A stretch of 64,000 nucleotides of DNA from Vitellaria paradoxa (taxonomy: Eukaryota; Streptophyta; Magnoliopsida; Ericales; Sapotaceae). The translations under genes and the position numbers were made by a program. The stretch is taken from assembly GCA_019916065.1 (NCBI GenBank), contig CM034234.1:4066342-4130341 (forward strand). The letters are read 5' to 3'. Within the stretch, counting starts at the first letter, position 1. Each line of letters begins with the position of its first letter. The notes beneath the pieces were generated by a model that was not told the origin of the DNA, did no database searches, and saw nothing but the letters and a program-made list of their open reading frames with translations. Shown piece after piece: positions 12,313-24,757 of this stretch.

Positions 12313-13633
12313 GGACCCTCGAGCAGCTGGCCAGCGCCGAGACGGCGGAAAAGGGATTGCACAATCACATGATTACACGTGGACAGAAGGGTTGGAGCGA
12401 TCTTGGTGGCGTGCTCACGCGTCTTGACAGGTAATCTGATGAGAGGGTTGGTGTGTGTTTGTTGTTATTTGGGGAAAAGGGGGCCCCAAAATTTAACATA
12501 AATTCATGATGACGTGGCTGATCTTCAAGATCTGGTTGGTCGGGTAAGTGGGTCTACCTTTATTTAATTGTGCTTGTTTACCTTACGTGTGAAAAGAAAA
12601 AGGGGCACCGAACCAATGGCTCCCATCCACAACATGGACCGCCACCCTCCGATTAAATGACCCAGCAAACTATCTTACTCTTTTTGACTGGTCAAATTAC
12701 CCAATTGGGTCAATGCACGTATATGGATAATATTATTATAGTGATACATCGATAATGCATATACATGGGCATGGACAAGAATCATACTTGTCAACGCTAA
12801 ATGTGAAATACAAGCACATAATTTGAAAAATGATATACTAATGTGGTGAAAAATGATACACTAAAATGGCAGTCGAATTAGCAAAATAGTATGAGTTAGA
12901 TTTCTCTCTCTTTTTGAACTGTTGCGGCTTATAGTAAATTTTTTACAAAAATGCATGGACGCGATGTTTCATTTTCTATCTTAGTCACAGAAACCTGATT
13001 GATTCAGGTGAGATTGTAAGTCGACTCTTTTCGATTACATCTTATAACCGTGATAAAAAAAAATTTATAACAATCACACACTAAAAACATGATCGTTTGT
13101 GGTAAAAACCAAAATAAAAAGAAATTTTGTGTAATCTTTTATGAGTTTTAATCTCCCTTTCTTTGAAAAATCGTAATCAAATATAGATAAATGATTACGT
13201 TGTAAAACAAGTTAATTTTAAAAATAATAACAATTCACGTGACAACCTACTATCATGCCATCGTGACATCATGTGACAACCTTGTCATCCTTGCAACCTT
13301 TTATATTTGATATATATATATATTTTTTTGGGTTATGTTTGATAATTGAACTTGTGCCATTCATTTAAAAGTTAATGTAGTTGATCGCCATTGTAAACTA
13401 TCATCTACATATATATTTTACATATTGACAGATACAAATAAATTTTTATCACTTTTGGCGAATAATTTTTTTAAGTTTTTTTATGATAATTTATTATCAT
13501 TTTTGCCGAATAATTAGTAACTAAAAGTAATACTTTTCCCAATCAATTGATTGGAAAAAAATAATAAAAAATTTACAACTATTTAATTATTTTAACTTTT
13601 TGCAATAATTTAATATCATAACCAATATATAAA
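11645..13633. other. Gene-free region
   Basis: No gene is seen. The segment at 12310-12660 is noticeably richer in GC and carries several ACGTG-core words (for example TACACGTGGAC and GATGACGTGGC), but no transcription unit follows within 6 kb on the plus strand. I therefore do not call a promoter. Confidence 0.35.
12040..12215. repeat. Dispersed repeat, family M3, copy 2
   Basis: This is the partner of 10795-10952. It starts GAGTTAAAATTTAATTTTAA and ends with inverted TAACTCTTAAAATTATATT, leaving a MITE-like outline about 175 bases long. Confidence 0.45.
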
Positions 13634-13796
13634 ATGCGTTTGGCATCTACAAAAAACAAAAAAAAAAGAAAAATTCTAAAAACTTCTATTACGTTAACTT
13701 TTTTATTTCACTACACGCATTACGAACTCACAACTTTTCTCACTTTATCTCATTTTTTCTCACTTTTTATCACTCCAAACACACACTATATGAATA
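13634..13796. mobile_element. MITE, family M1
   Basis: The outline runs from ATGCGTTTGGCATC to CACTCCAAACACACAC, with family words CACGCATTACGAACTCACAA and repeated TTATCTCATTTT between. Its orientation is opposite to the copy at 4938-5087. Confidence 0.55.
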
Positions 13797-14907
13797 TTTA
13801 ATAAATAATTTATGAATATCTATTATATTTAATTAAAAAAGATCTTAAATCTTTTCCTTTTGTTTCCTTTGATCTTTGTTTCTAGCACATATTTAATCAT
13901 GACTTACTATTTATAATATATTTTTCTTCATTTTGTATTGCATTTTTGAAAATAATTAGGTCGCGTTTAGTTTTAATTTTAGAAAATTATTGTTCAAAAC
14001 AAAATTTTTGAAAACTATTTAAGAATCAATTTGTAATAGAGAAAATGTTTTCAATGATTATATTCGAAAATTAATTCTAAAAAAACAAGAAATATAAATT
14101 TTTATTATTTTTATTTCCAAAATTTTATCACTTGCAACAAAATATAAAATAATGTCACTTTTAATATCATTAATATTAAATATACACTAAACATTTATTA
14201 GATATTATATATTTCATATTCACCTAGTTATAAATTATATAAACTGTGAAGGTTACTCACATATATTCACTAGAAAAAAATAATTATACATTTAGCGTTA
14301 TTTAAATTTGATTAAGTAAATACAATTTTAGCATTAATCTAAAAATATTTTTATTTATTGATCTGTGAATGTAGTTTTTATAATATATTAAATTAATTAA
14401 AATTAATAAATAAATATTATAATAAAATTTATGAAATTTAATTTAAATCATATAAAGTGATAAACAAAATTATTGTGAGAGATATATAAAAAGAAATAAA
14501 AATATTGTCTCTTATTTTTTTATCTCGTTTTTTTAACATGTAATTCTTATCACTTTTTTATCTCAGTTTTTTCTAGACATAGTTTCCATTAATTTTTTTA
14601 TCACGTTTTTTCAATTACGATTTTAACAAAACAAAGATAGAAAGTATTAAAAATGACTTTTAATCTCAAATTTTTAATTAAAATGAGATAAAAATTTTAG
14701 CTTATAAATCTTTATTACTCTTTTTTTTTTTTAAACCATGATCTTTATATATTTTCCTACTATAATCTTTATCAATTATTGTAATAATACAATTGGATAG
14801 GATTACACTGACAGACATGATATTTACTGCCACTAATTTTGATGCAAATTCAACATTTCATAATAAGTGAGAACCATCAATGTTAACATCCAATCAACAA
14901 AAACAAA
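13797..14907. other. Gene-free AT-rich region
   Basis: Nothing is recognisable beyond very AT-rich sequence. Confidence 0.4.
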
Positions 14908-15046
14908 GGGTGCATTTGATTTACTAAAAAATTACTTAAAAATTTTAAAAATTATTTACTTTTTATTTCACTACATGAATTATGAACCTATAAATTATCT
15001 CATTTTATCATAATTTATCTCACTTTTTGTCACTCTAAACGCACTC
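14908..15046. mobile_element. MITE, family M1, with CAAA flanks (139 bp)
   Basis: It runs from GGGTGCATTTGATTTACT to GTCACTCTAAACGCACT. CAAA precedes the left end and follows the right end. This is the clearest relative of the copy at 4938-5087, in inverted orientation. Confidence 0.6.
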
Positions 15047-16217
15047 AAAATATCAATGAAATAACATAACTCATTAATTTTAGTTATTAATCAAATTATT
15101 CTGCCAATATATATATATATTAATATTAGATTTTGCTCGACATCTCACTCATCTGGAAAAAGAAAAAAAAAAAGAGAAAATAATATTATTTCCATACCGT
15201 CAATACATAAATGTTAAATTTTAAACTAATGATCAGTAGATGTTAATTCCATGACCAAACTTGTGAACAAATTAAATGGGAATTCAAAAGAAATCAGTAG
15301 AAAGACTTGGAAAAGGAGATAGGGAAAGGAATTAAGTGAAGGCACATGGCGGTGGTTGTTGTGATTGGGAAAGGGAGAAGAAGCCAAGTGAGAACTGAGA
15401 AGCCACCAAAACAATTATACGGTTCACGTGCATGCGAGTTTGCTTCTTTTTTGCCTGCATCTAGAGACTATATAATTATGATGAACTATCATGATAGTTA
15501 ACGTTAGTTTTGTTAGATTGGATAATAATTTTATATTTTCATAAAACGTTAGTTTTGCTAAAATAAATAGTGAGAATAATTGCGCTTCGCCCCCTTGTGC
15601 TTAAAATTATTTTTATTTTTGAAATTGAAAAAACTTTTGAAATACCCAATATGAAAAGGTTGAGAAAAATAACTCACAAAAAAATCTGCAAATCCTATTA
15701 TGAGAATAGATGCTAAGGTTTTGTTAAATGTAATAACAAAAATATAAATAAATAAAAGATTCCACAAGTACCCCAACATTATTTACTAAGAAAATTTTTT
15801 AAACTGAAGAGAAAAATCACGTATTCTTAATACAGAATAGTGTTTTTAATTTTTTAATATGTACGTAATTTTTCTATTAGGAAGAAATTTTTTTGTAATT
15901 TTTTTAATATTGCAAAAAATAAATTCAAAATTTAACAAAAAAAAATCATATAAAAAATAGGTTAAAAAAAAAACTAAAATTTGGCCTTTTTTTCCTAAAC
16001 CAAGCCTTAATACTTCTTGAACGGGGGATTGGTGGGGAATATGTGCAGAACCAAAGTTACCCGACCCCCCACAACAGCCCAACGAAACATCCGCTGATGA
16101 GAGCCTCTAAACCTAAGGGCTTCAAATTCATTTTTGGTCCCTTTCGTCTATTACTGCTATCTGACTCCCTTAAAAAAGAAGCAATCATAAAGTAGAATTT
16201 CGTTAGATGTCGAATCC
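15047..16217. other. Gene-free region
   Basis: No gene is seen. Minus-strand open frames at 15226-16082 have no recognisable domain and lie in low-complexity sequence. Confidence 0.4.
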
Positions 16218-16231
16218 CTAAGGAGGCTTCC

Positions 16232-16234
<3 letters not shown>

Positions 16235-16262
<28 letters not shown>

Positions 16263-16583
16263 TTTGATTTCGAGAGATTCACTCCCTAGGTCAAACTCTT
16301 AGAGAGTGAATCTCTTTTGGTTTGTGCTGCACATACCGGCTCCTTAACATGTGCAGCGGTAAATCGCGGACTCGCGTAGCGGCGAGGAGTCGGACCCACA
16401 CCTAAGAACTGGATACGGTTCGTCCAGCCAAGGAGGCCCGTCCTACCAACCTTTACTGCGCTTTGCGTCCGGAAGACTGGCCCCAAGTTTTTTTTGCTAG
16501 AGAGGAGACTTGAATTTGAGACTTTGGGGTGGTAAACCCCTAAGTTCTAGCTCAAGACAATCCCATCTAATCCCTTGGGGTTA
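16235..16583 (-). mobile_element. Retroposon (SINE-like) with 17-bp target duplication
   Basis: Direct repeats CTAAGGAGGCTTCCTTT (16218-16234) and CTAAGGAGGCTTCTTTT (16584-16600) flank the unit with one mismatch. A run of about 26 A lies against the left repeat, so a minus-strand element would end in a T tract. On the minus strand the start resembles a tRNA-type promoter: AGTCTCAAATTCAAGTCTC looks like a B box. I infer a SINE-like retroposon. The family is not identified. Confidence 0.55.
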
Positions 16584-16600
16584 CTAAGGAGGCTTCTTTT

Positions 16601-18189
16601 CATAGCAAATTGTGGTTGAAATCATGTCGGAATCGAATTTTGGATTATTTGAATTATGCTTAAACTATTGATACGAGGCTGAAAGCGCTTAATTTTTTTT
16701 TTTTTTAATTTGAACTTGACTTTTTTTTCGAATATTCAAGTATGCTAGTCAAGAGCAACTTTTTAAAACTCTAAAATTAATGATCGAATAAGACTCATAT
16801 TTAACTTAATAAAGAATAACTTGACAAATTAAAATAATATCTATTTTGTTTGACATATTATAAATTAAATGTATAATTTAATTATAGTAAACTATTAAAT
16901 TGAAACTTTATAAGATAAGTCACAAATTGAGTTTCATTTAAATTTAATATATATATATATACATTTCTTATTTGATTGAGTTCATATATATATTCACATT
17001 CCTAAGAAGTTTATAAAATAGAAAAAGTTACCTTTGTAATCTTGTTCAAGTAATTTCTCATTCTCTCTTCATGCAGCGTTTGATTTGTTAAAAATTAACA
17101 AAATAATTTAAAAACTTATGAAAATCTTTAAAACACTTTAATATATTTTGTCCATATGATACTTTGTGAAATCTTTATAAATTTTCATATATATTTATAT
17201 ATCATAACAAATTTTTATAAACCTCAATTTTTTTTTCTTTTTTACAAAACTCAATAACTTTTCAATAAATTTCAACAAATCTGACATAAATCCGTAAGAA
17301 CGGATCGAAAAAAATCGTTCCCACAATTTTTCTCTTCAACTTTTTTCATGCAGAAGTCAACAAATTCAATAAGTTTCAAAAAAATTCTGACATAAATCTA
17401 TTGAACGGACTCCAAAAAAACCATTTCCACAGCTTCTTTTTCCAACTTTTTACTGCAAAAGTTCAAAATTTATATTATTTATCTTTAAAAAATATGATTT
17501 GGATTAAAAATACCAAATACTAAAAATAACCTCAAATCACATATATTCTTTTTTTTTCCTACTCCAAACGCTCCCTTTTTTCACTGTAACAAAAAGTTAT
17601 CAGTCATCACTTTTGTCTTAATTACCACCACCTACCCTTCCACCTCTCCCTAATTCACAACTCACCCCTGTATTTTATTTATTCACTTGCCATGGTGTGA
17701 AGCAATGCCCATTTCAAGTTGCTCCTTTCAGTGAATCCTAATCTTTGGCAACACCTTTTTCCTCTTTTGGACCAATCTATCTATGGGAATTTTTTTATTA
17801 GTTTGTGGGAGATCAGTAGACATTAAGACCTTATTATAAGTTTGCAAAACAAAATAAAATAAAATCCAAATGAGTATCACATGAATAATAGGCTTTATAT
17901 TATATTATTTTATTTTATTTTAAATTTGTGATTAATTAGTTCCCCACCTAAATTATAAATATTCAAATTTGTTAGAATTTTGATTACCATTTTCTAATAA
18001 GGATATATATTTATATATCTTTTTCAAATTAAACAAAGTTAAAACTTCTTAGAACAGTCTTTACTGACTTTGATAAATTTTTGTAAAGCATAATCCAATT
18101 CCCTCTTCACATGTACCTTTTGCTCTCCCCCGAGTCCACAAAGCTCAACTCATAACAGCACGTGCCTCTCACAGGTACACTCCCTCCAT

Positions 18190-18250
<61 letters not shown>

Positions 18251-18671
18251 CGTGTGCGTGTGTTTCATTTTCTAAGGTGCTGGAAGCCATTTGGAGGCAT
18301 AATTTTTAACAAGTATTCGTATTTTTTTTTTGGTCAAAAATTAGTAATTGTAATTTTTGTGGTGAAGCAAATAGTAATTTTTAGTAATTTTTTATAACTT
18401 TTGAATATTTGATAACTTTTAATATTTTTTTGTAATTTTTAATAAATTTTAATAATTTTTAATAACTTTTGATAATTTTACATTAAAAAATTATTATAAC
18501 AAAATAAAAAAAGACAAAATTTAATAATTTATCAACCACTCAAACATAAAAATTAGTAATTTTTTACTAAAAACTTTACAACCAAATCCCTCTCGGTGCT
18601 CGAGAAGAAGCAAAGATAAAAATATAGAATAAAATAAAAAAAGGTATAAAAATATAGAATAAAATAAAAAA
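16601..18671. other. Gene-free region with repeat relics
   Basis: No gene is seen. About 17075-17573 looks like a transposon remnant: it starts AGCGTTTGATTT and ends CTCCAAACGCT. Inside are two units resembling the repeat at 48880-49215, recognised by words such as TCCGTAAGAACGGATC followed by a run of A and ATCGTTCC. Confidence 0.4.
18199..18245. repeat. (TC)n microsatellite
   Basis: An uninterrupted TC run of about 23 units, followed by GTGTGCGTGTGCG. Confidence 0.92.
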
Positions 18672-19185
18672 GGGTAAATTTCACTAACCTCCCATGAGGT
18701 TTCTGAAATGACACTGCCCTCCCTTCCTTTACCGGGTAAATTTCACTAACCTCCCCTGAGATTTTTGAATGTGTAAATTTTGTATACAATAATATTTTTT
18801 GTATCGAAAGCTTTCAAATGAGTATCATTGTCGCTATTTCTTGAATTTTTTGAATCCGTAAGAACGGATTTGAAAAATCGTTCTTACAGTTTGCTATTTT
18901 CTAAAAAAAAAAGATGTCAAAATCAACCCAAAACTACATTTTATCTCAATTTATCTTACAATTTACTACTTTCAGAAAAAAAGGTACCAAAATTAACCCT
19001 AAACTATATTTTATCTCAATTTATCTTATTTTTTTTACTCCAAACGGGACTTTTACGGGAAAAAATAGATCAGGGGAGGTTAGTGAAATTTATCTTGTAA
19101 AGGAAGCGAGGGCAGTGTTATTTCAGAAATTTTAGGGGAGATTTTTGTTAGTGTCAAAAACTTCAGGGGAGGTTAGTAAAATTTA
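18672..19185. mobile_element. Non-autonomous element with long inverted repeats
   Basis: The left arm reads GTAAATTTCACTAACCTCCC, GAGGTTTCTGAAATGACACT and GCCCTCCCTTCCTTTAC. The same order appears inverted on the right, from about 19075 to 19185, giving arms of roughly 75-100 bases. Each arm itself contains the TTTCACTAACCTCCC word twice. Between the arms is a relic of the ATCCGTAAGAACGGATTTG repeat. No transposase is present, and I could not fix a target duplication. Confidence 0.55.
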
Positions 19186-19330
19186 GTTAATAAAGACAGA
19201 GAGAGAGGGATTAATTATATGGGCCCCAGCACCTGTGATCCCCCCTCCCTCCATAAGTACCCCCACTTCCCTCCCGTTTTCTCTCCGCCAAAACCCTCTC
19301 CTCTCATTTTATCTCTCTATAATCCACGCA

Positions 19331-19332
<2 letters not shown>

Positions 19333-19385
<53 letters not shown>
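19333..19385. repeat. (CT)26 tract in the expansin leader
   Basis: A pure CT run ends 36 bases before the expansin ATG, in the presumed 5' untranslated region. CT-rich leaders are common in plant genes. Its length makes it likely to vary between individuals. Confidence 0.85.
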
Positions 19386-19387
<2 letters not shown>

Positions 19388-19420
19388 TGTCCCCCTTGAA
19401 CTTAAAAATATTTGTGTGAA

Positions 19421-21946
19421 ATGGCTCTAGCGAGGGTGCTCTTCTGCATTGCTACTCTGCTGTCAGTTATGGCGGCGGTTGACGGCCGAATCCCCGGAGT
19501 TTTCACCGGTGGGCCGTGGCAGACCGCCCACGCCACCTTCTACGGCGGCAACGATGCCTCTGGCACTATGGGTAAACTTCTCCTCTGAACCTATACAAGT
19601 GTACTTGTTTACTCTGCTGTTGTTCTACTTCCAACGGAGTAGAGCTTCCTCTGTTTCTCCTCTGTAGACAACCCTTTTTCGAATTTCAGTACGACTCTGG
19701 AAAGTGCGGGTTTCTCCCTCATTCGGCCTTGCATTTTCCCGCCATGTTAACCATCTTCCAAAGTCCAAACCATGGCCGTCAATTTCCCAGACTCAAATCA
19801 AAACACAAATTCAACCTCAATAATCTTGACATACTATGCATAGGCATCATGTAATCAGCTAACTCTTGGAACTTAACGAGCTCTATTCTCGGTTGTTTTT
19901 TCAGGCGGTGCTTGTGGCTATGGAAACCTGTACAGCCAAGGCTACGGAGTGAACACAGCGGCGCTGAGCACCGCTCTGTTCAACAACGGGCTGAGCTGCG
20001 GGTCATGCTTCGAGATCAAGTGCAACAACGACCCTCAATGGTGCCACCCGGGCAGTCCCTCCATCTTCGTCACCGCCACCAATTTCTGCCCACCCAACTT
20101 TGCCCAGCCCAGCGACAATGGCGGCTGGTGCAACCCGCCCCGCCCCCACTTTGACCTCGCCATGCCCATGTTCCTCAAGATCGCCGAGTACCGCGCCGGA
20201 ATCGTCCCCGTCAATTACCGGCGGTGAGTCCCCTCCCTTTTCTCTGCTCTTATCCATTTCCCTTGCTTTGTTTCGACGCTTTGCGAGTCAGTTTCTGGTT
20301 TCGCCACTCCCCGTGCGTCAGATTTTCCAATTGGACTGTAATACCCTTCCCGTTTTGTAGGACCTAATAATTTACAGTGTAACTTTTGGGCAACTAGGGC
20401 GATAAAATTTCATAAAAGTTATAAATTAGTAATTCGTAAATAAAAAGTAAATAATTTTAAAAAATTTTTAATATCATAATTTTTAAAAATATTAAATATT
20501 TTTAAGTAATTTTTAATAACTAAACAATTTTAATTAGACTGAAATGTCTATCTTCTTTTTTTCTAAAATATGATTTGGGAACTATTAACACTTGTTTTTT
20601 TTTGCGTTTGAGAAGTATACTAAAAACTTACTTTTTATATATTGACATTTTTATCCTCGTTTTTTTTATACTATTTTTTAAAATTATCTTGAAGACACAA
20701 ATATTAATAATTTTATAATTTTAAATTTAATCATTAAAATATACTACAGAAAACTAAAAAATATATATATATATATATATTTTTTTAACATGAGTTTCCA
20801 ACCATGCCTAATTTTTGGAAAACGGAATCTGTCATTTTTGTTTCGTGACAGTCTCTGTTCAGATTCTGTGTAGGTCACCACCAATCGAGCCAACGGCCTA
20901 ACCCTATCCGCTAGTAGCCTAGTACTAACTCCGATGCGGATGGACATTTCGGGAATTTTACAAAATTACTGAGGGGGTGTTTGGCAACCCAAAAATTAGT
21001 AAAAAAATACCAAAAGTTAGTTTTTGAGTGTTTGACAAAATTACAAGTTTTGCCACTTTTTTGATTTGCTACAGTAAAAAGTACCACTCCATCGTTACAT
21101 TTTTTTGATTTGCTACAGTAAAATACATACCAAACACCCAAAAGTTACAACTTTTTTGCTTTACTACAGTAAAAAATTTACCAAACACCCAAAAGTTACT
21201 AAAAAAATATTAAAAATTCCACTTAGTTCAACCAAACACACAAAAAATGCAAAAAAAAAAAACAACAAAAAACTACCAAAACTTAACTTTTTTTTTAACT
21301 TCCAAACACCCTCTGAGACTGTCCCTGTGCCCTACACAAACTCCAACGTAGAGGGCTCCAAGGGAAGAAAATTATCAACGGCGATACAGTAGTAGTAAAT
21401 ATAAATTTTGAGGACATTTGTGTAATTAAATTATTTCATTGTACCCGGAAAATACGGATTCGAATGCACAAAACCCGTGACATGCCTCTCGGAGTCCCAC
21501 GATCCTGTTGGGTTATGCTCACCGGAAATACCGGTCAACCTAGAGCTCGTAACCGCCTAAAAGCGCACCGACAGGTCACTAAATTTGCGTAAAAATTATA
21601 TTTATATATATATATATATATATTTTTTGGGTACAGGGTGCCCTGCAGAAAGAAAGGAGGGATTAGATTCACCGTCAACGGCTTCCGTTACTTCAACCTG
21701 GTTCTGATCACCAACGTCGCGGGCGCAGGTGACATCGTGAGGGTGAGCGTGAAGGGGAGCAACACCCAGTGGATGCCGATGAGCCGCAACTGGGGGCAGA
21801 ACTGGCAGTCGAACGCCCTGCTGGTGGGCCAGGCGTTGTCCTTCAGGGTCACCGGCAGCGATCGCCGCACCTCCACCTCCTGGAACGTGGCACCGTCCAA
21901 TTGGCAGTTCGGCCAGACCTTCACCGGCAAGAACTTCCGCGTCTAA
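19421..21946 (+). CDS. EXPA: Alpha-expansin (cell-wall loosening protein)
   Basis: Three exons: 19421-19571, 19905-20223 and 21637-21946, giving 259 residues, normal for the family. Alpha-expansins loosen cellulose-xyloglucan contacts in the wall without hydrolysis. Residues 1 to about 24 form a secretion signal. The GH45-like double-psi barrel follows, with [15 protein letters not shown], paired cysteines ([29 protein letters not shown]) and the HFD motif. The C-terminal cellulose-binding domain has [13 protein letters not shown] and ends in the family's usual GKNFRV. Intron positions match the standard alpha-expansin pattern. One small oddity is RPHFD where most members have REHFD. Intron 2 is long (1413 bp) because it contains MITE sequence. 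Exons are much more GC-rich than the surroundings. It most resembles the EXPA4-type clade, but the paralogue is not certain. Confidence 0.95.
20388..20540. repeat. M1-like MITE relic in expansin intron 2
   Basis: GCGATAAAATTTCATAAAAG is followed by TTAGTAATTCGTAAATAAAA, then AATTTTTAAAA runs, matching the M1 interior. The ends are eroded, so the limits are approximate. Confidence 0.35.
20974..21312. mobile_element. MITE in expansin intron 2 (about 340 bp)
   Basis: The left end GGGGTGTTTGGCAA and the reversed right end AGGGTGTTTGGAAGTT are inverted repeats. CTGAG occurs just outside each end (20969-20973 and 21313-21317). Inside, the word TTTGCTACAGTAAAAA appears three times in direct order. 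There is no coding capacity. It could be hAT-like by its ends, but the duplication is too short to be sure. Confidence 0.6.
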
Positions 21947-24206
21947 ACTGCGAAGGGAAAAGAAAAAAATATATATTTCTTTTTCTTTTTTAATTATAGT
22001 TTCCCGCCTTCAGTTTTCTCTTTTTTCTCGGGAAAATTTTGAAGATAGCGGAAAGGTCATTAAAAAAAGAATATAGGTTGGAAAAAGTGGGGTTCATGGT
22101 AACTTCGCTAAGTTTTAGTTTGTTGCCTTTTTTTTTTTTTTTGACTTTGTGGGCGTGTGATGGGTGCTGGTTAAAGTAAAAAGCACCCAAAGTTAAAAGT
22201 AGAAGTTGGGAAGTGTCAGAGGCTGAGGCTGCTGCCTGGAAAAATTACGAAACAGCTCTCCTCTCATATATAATAAATTAATTTATAGTTGTGACGTTTC
22301 AATTGTTATGTTTGATACTTCATTTGAGAGTTTTTTGGAGTTAAAAAAAAATTATTGTAAATTGGCAAAAGTTACAATTCCGTAATTTTACAATATGTAC
22401 ATTTGGTGTATTGAAAAATATTTAAAAAATTTTTAAAATTTTTAAAAGTTACTTACTCTGCATAGATTACAAATTTATAAATTATCTCAAATTATTTCAC
22501 TTTTTGTCGTTCACTCTAAACGTTTTCAATGCATAAAAAATTTAAATTTTATAAAAATTTATTATAATTTACACGGTTGAGGTTGATTTTCATCGTGTAG
22601 GGTATCACAAGTACAAAACATGAAAATACATATAGCTTCAGCAATGAGTAGTGATTATCTGTTCCTAAAGCTCAAGGATGGCTGCAAATGACATTAAGGA
22701 GTGCAAGGCCATCATCGGCAGAAGGAGAGTGACCTCTCAAAGTTGAATTCAATTAATCCAAATTATTAACATAAAAAAAAGGGTGAAAGGGAAATATGAA
22801 ACAAAATTGATGCAGTAATTGACTCCATGATTCCCTCCAAAATCAAAGGAGAAAGAAATGGGTAATTAATTAATGAAGCAGATACCAATTAACTCTTTCT
22901 GATTTCGTAAATACCAACTAATCAATTAGTAATAGTAAAGAAATAAATAAGGTATAAATTCAGGACCGGTTAGGAAAACCAAAAATATGCGGGGCTGCGT
23001 TTGCAATGAATTTATTTTCAATAACCAAGCATTTTCATTAGTACTCCAGCTATAATTAAGCCAACATCAAGTACCATACAAATTACTCGTACCTTCGAAT
23101 GTCTATACATAGGAGGAAAAAAAAAATTAAAAAAAAAATTCAAAGTAACAATTGCCTATGACCTCTGAACTAAAACACAGCCAGCACATTCCTCGGTAAA
23201 ATTGGTGATTGGGTAATGAAGGTAAGAGTAGGCCGGTGCTTCCTAGCTAGCTAGCTAGCTAGGTTCTGTTAACTTACCCTGTCAAGCTCAAAAAAAAAAA
23301 AAAAAAAAAAAAAAAAACACCAAACTGCATTCGGAAAAGGAAGAATGGCATTTGTACCTTATCTTTCCCGTTTGCAAAGAAAAGCTAGCCTTTCGGTAGA
23401 AAAAAGAAAGAAGAAAAACAATTGGCTAGGATAGGGTAGGACCCACTTCACTATGGCTCGAGGGACTCTATGGCAAGAGATGCAGCGTTCAGATGAAGAG
23501 TTAGAAGGTAATCAAAAAGAGAAAGACTTAATTGAATTAATAAATATTGTAATAAACAATATTTGATAAAATTAATAAAGTTTGATTACATCTTAATATT
23601 TTATTTAGGTGCTATAGAACATTACAGTTCTTATAGTGTATTTTTTACTGTAGTCTCTGAATCTCCTTCACTATTTGTGCAAAAATTATATAAATATAAA
23701 TTAACCTTGATGTATAGATGGAATGATTATCTCTCTCTCACTCTCTAATTATATATATATGTATGTATATATGTATATGATCATGGGGTATTCATGTTAA
23801 GTAGCGGTAGAAGAAGAGGAAGAATATATGTCCTCAAATTGGATAAGATAGTTGAAATTTGAATTTATACTGCAATATTGGGTGTCGTGGGCAAGTTTAA
23901 AGTAAAACTCTGGATTCTGCAGAGAAAAAAAAAAAAAAAAAAAAAATCTGTGAAAGGGTTCTTGACAACTTGCATTCCATTGCATGCCCGGCTAATATAT
24001 AATTGCAACAAAAGGAGATAGAAAGTTGGGAATATAGTAAGAGTTACCACTCACCACAGAATTTAAAAAAAAAAAAAAAAAAAAAAAGCACCATTTCCCT
24101 ACTTGTATGTGTAAGATATTTTGAAATTACTTGTGCGTGTCAGATATTTTGAAATTTGGATCGTTTTACCAAAAGAAACTGGGTACAATGGATACTTGAA
24201 GTTAGG
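21947..24206. other. Gene-free region downstream of the expansin
   Basis: The first 250 bases are presumably the expansin 3' untranslated region. An M1-type MITE relic lies at about 22399-22527, with the word TTCACTCTAAACG at its right. A CTAGCTAG run is near 23249-23266, and long A runs occur at 23290-23316 and 24064-24086. A 22-codon open frame at 22677 has no support as a gene. Confidence 0.4.
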
Positions 24207-24450
24207 GTTGATTTGGGAAGGAAAAAAGCTGATTATTTTTAGTTAATTACTAGTTAGGTAAAAATAAGTCGGTTATTTTTGTGTTTTGAAAAAGAAAAAA
24301 AATAAATTTTTTTAGGTGATTTTTTAATTTTAGTTAATTTAATATTTTTACATTTGCAGGTTTAAAAAGAGATTAAAATGTTAAAAAATAAATTTAATCA
24401 CTTTACAAATAAAAAAATAAGTCAATTAACTCTTACTTCCCAGACGCACC
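24207..24450. mobile_element. MITE (about 244 bp)
   Basis: The left side GGTTGATTTGGGAAGG and the reversed right side GGTGCGTCTGGGAAGTAAG are imperfect inverted ends. Inverted TTATTTTT/AAAAATAAGTC words continue the pairing inward. A related, more eroded copy with GGTTTGATTTGGCAACTAAA (reversed) lies near 36110-36262. Confidence 0.5.
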
Positions 24451-24684
24451 TTAGTGTTATCAAATATTAACAATAACAATAGTAAACGTATATTAATTCA
24501 ATATCTATATTATACACAAAAAAATGTTAATTCTTTTCAATTGTTTTATTAAATTTAAATTTTAAATCAAATAATTTTTAAAATTATCACAGATTAAGTC
24601 AATTTGTAAAATTTTTAATCACTGCTAAAAATTACATCCGCTATACCATTGATTAAATTACGTTGTATAAATGTGTGATAATTT

Positions 24685-24757
24685 CGCCGTCTGTGGGAAT
24701 CGAACCCACGACCACATGGTTAAAAGCCATGCGCTCTACCGGCTGAGCTAAGACGGC
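24685..24757 (-). tRNA. tRNA-Lys (anticodon UUU)
   Basis: Read on the minus strand, the 73 bases fold into a full cloverleaf. The acceptor stem is GCCGTCT/AGACGGC with discriminator G. The D arm is GCTC/GAGC. The anticodon arm is CATGG with loop CTTTTAA and CCATG, and the T arm is GTGGG-TTCGATT-CCCAC. The loop places TTT at the anticodon, so it reads lysine AAA codons (AAG by wobble). There is no intron. No clean T4 terminator follows within about 30 bases, which is unusual but does not disturb the fold. Confidence 0.96.

Noticed and set aside
12310..12660. Promoter-like GC-richer segment with ACGTG words
   Set aside because: No gene follows within several kilobases on either strand.
16286..16486. 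66-codon minus-strand open frame
   Set aside because: It falls within the retroposon at 16235-16583 and has no protein-family similarity I recognise.
22677..22745. 22-codon open frame starting MAANDIKECKAI
   Set aside because: It has no neighbours, splice context or domain; too short to support.
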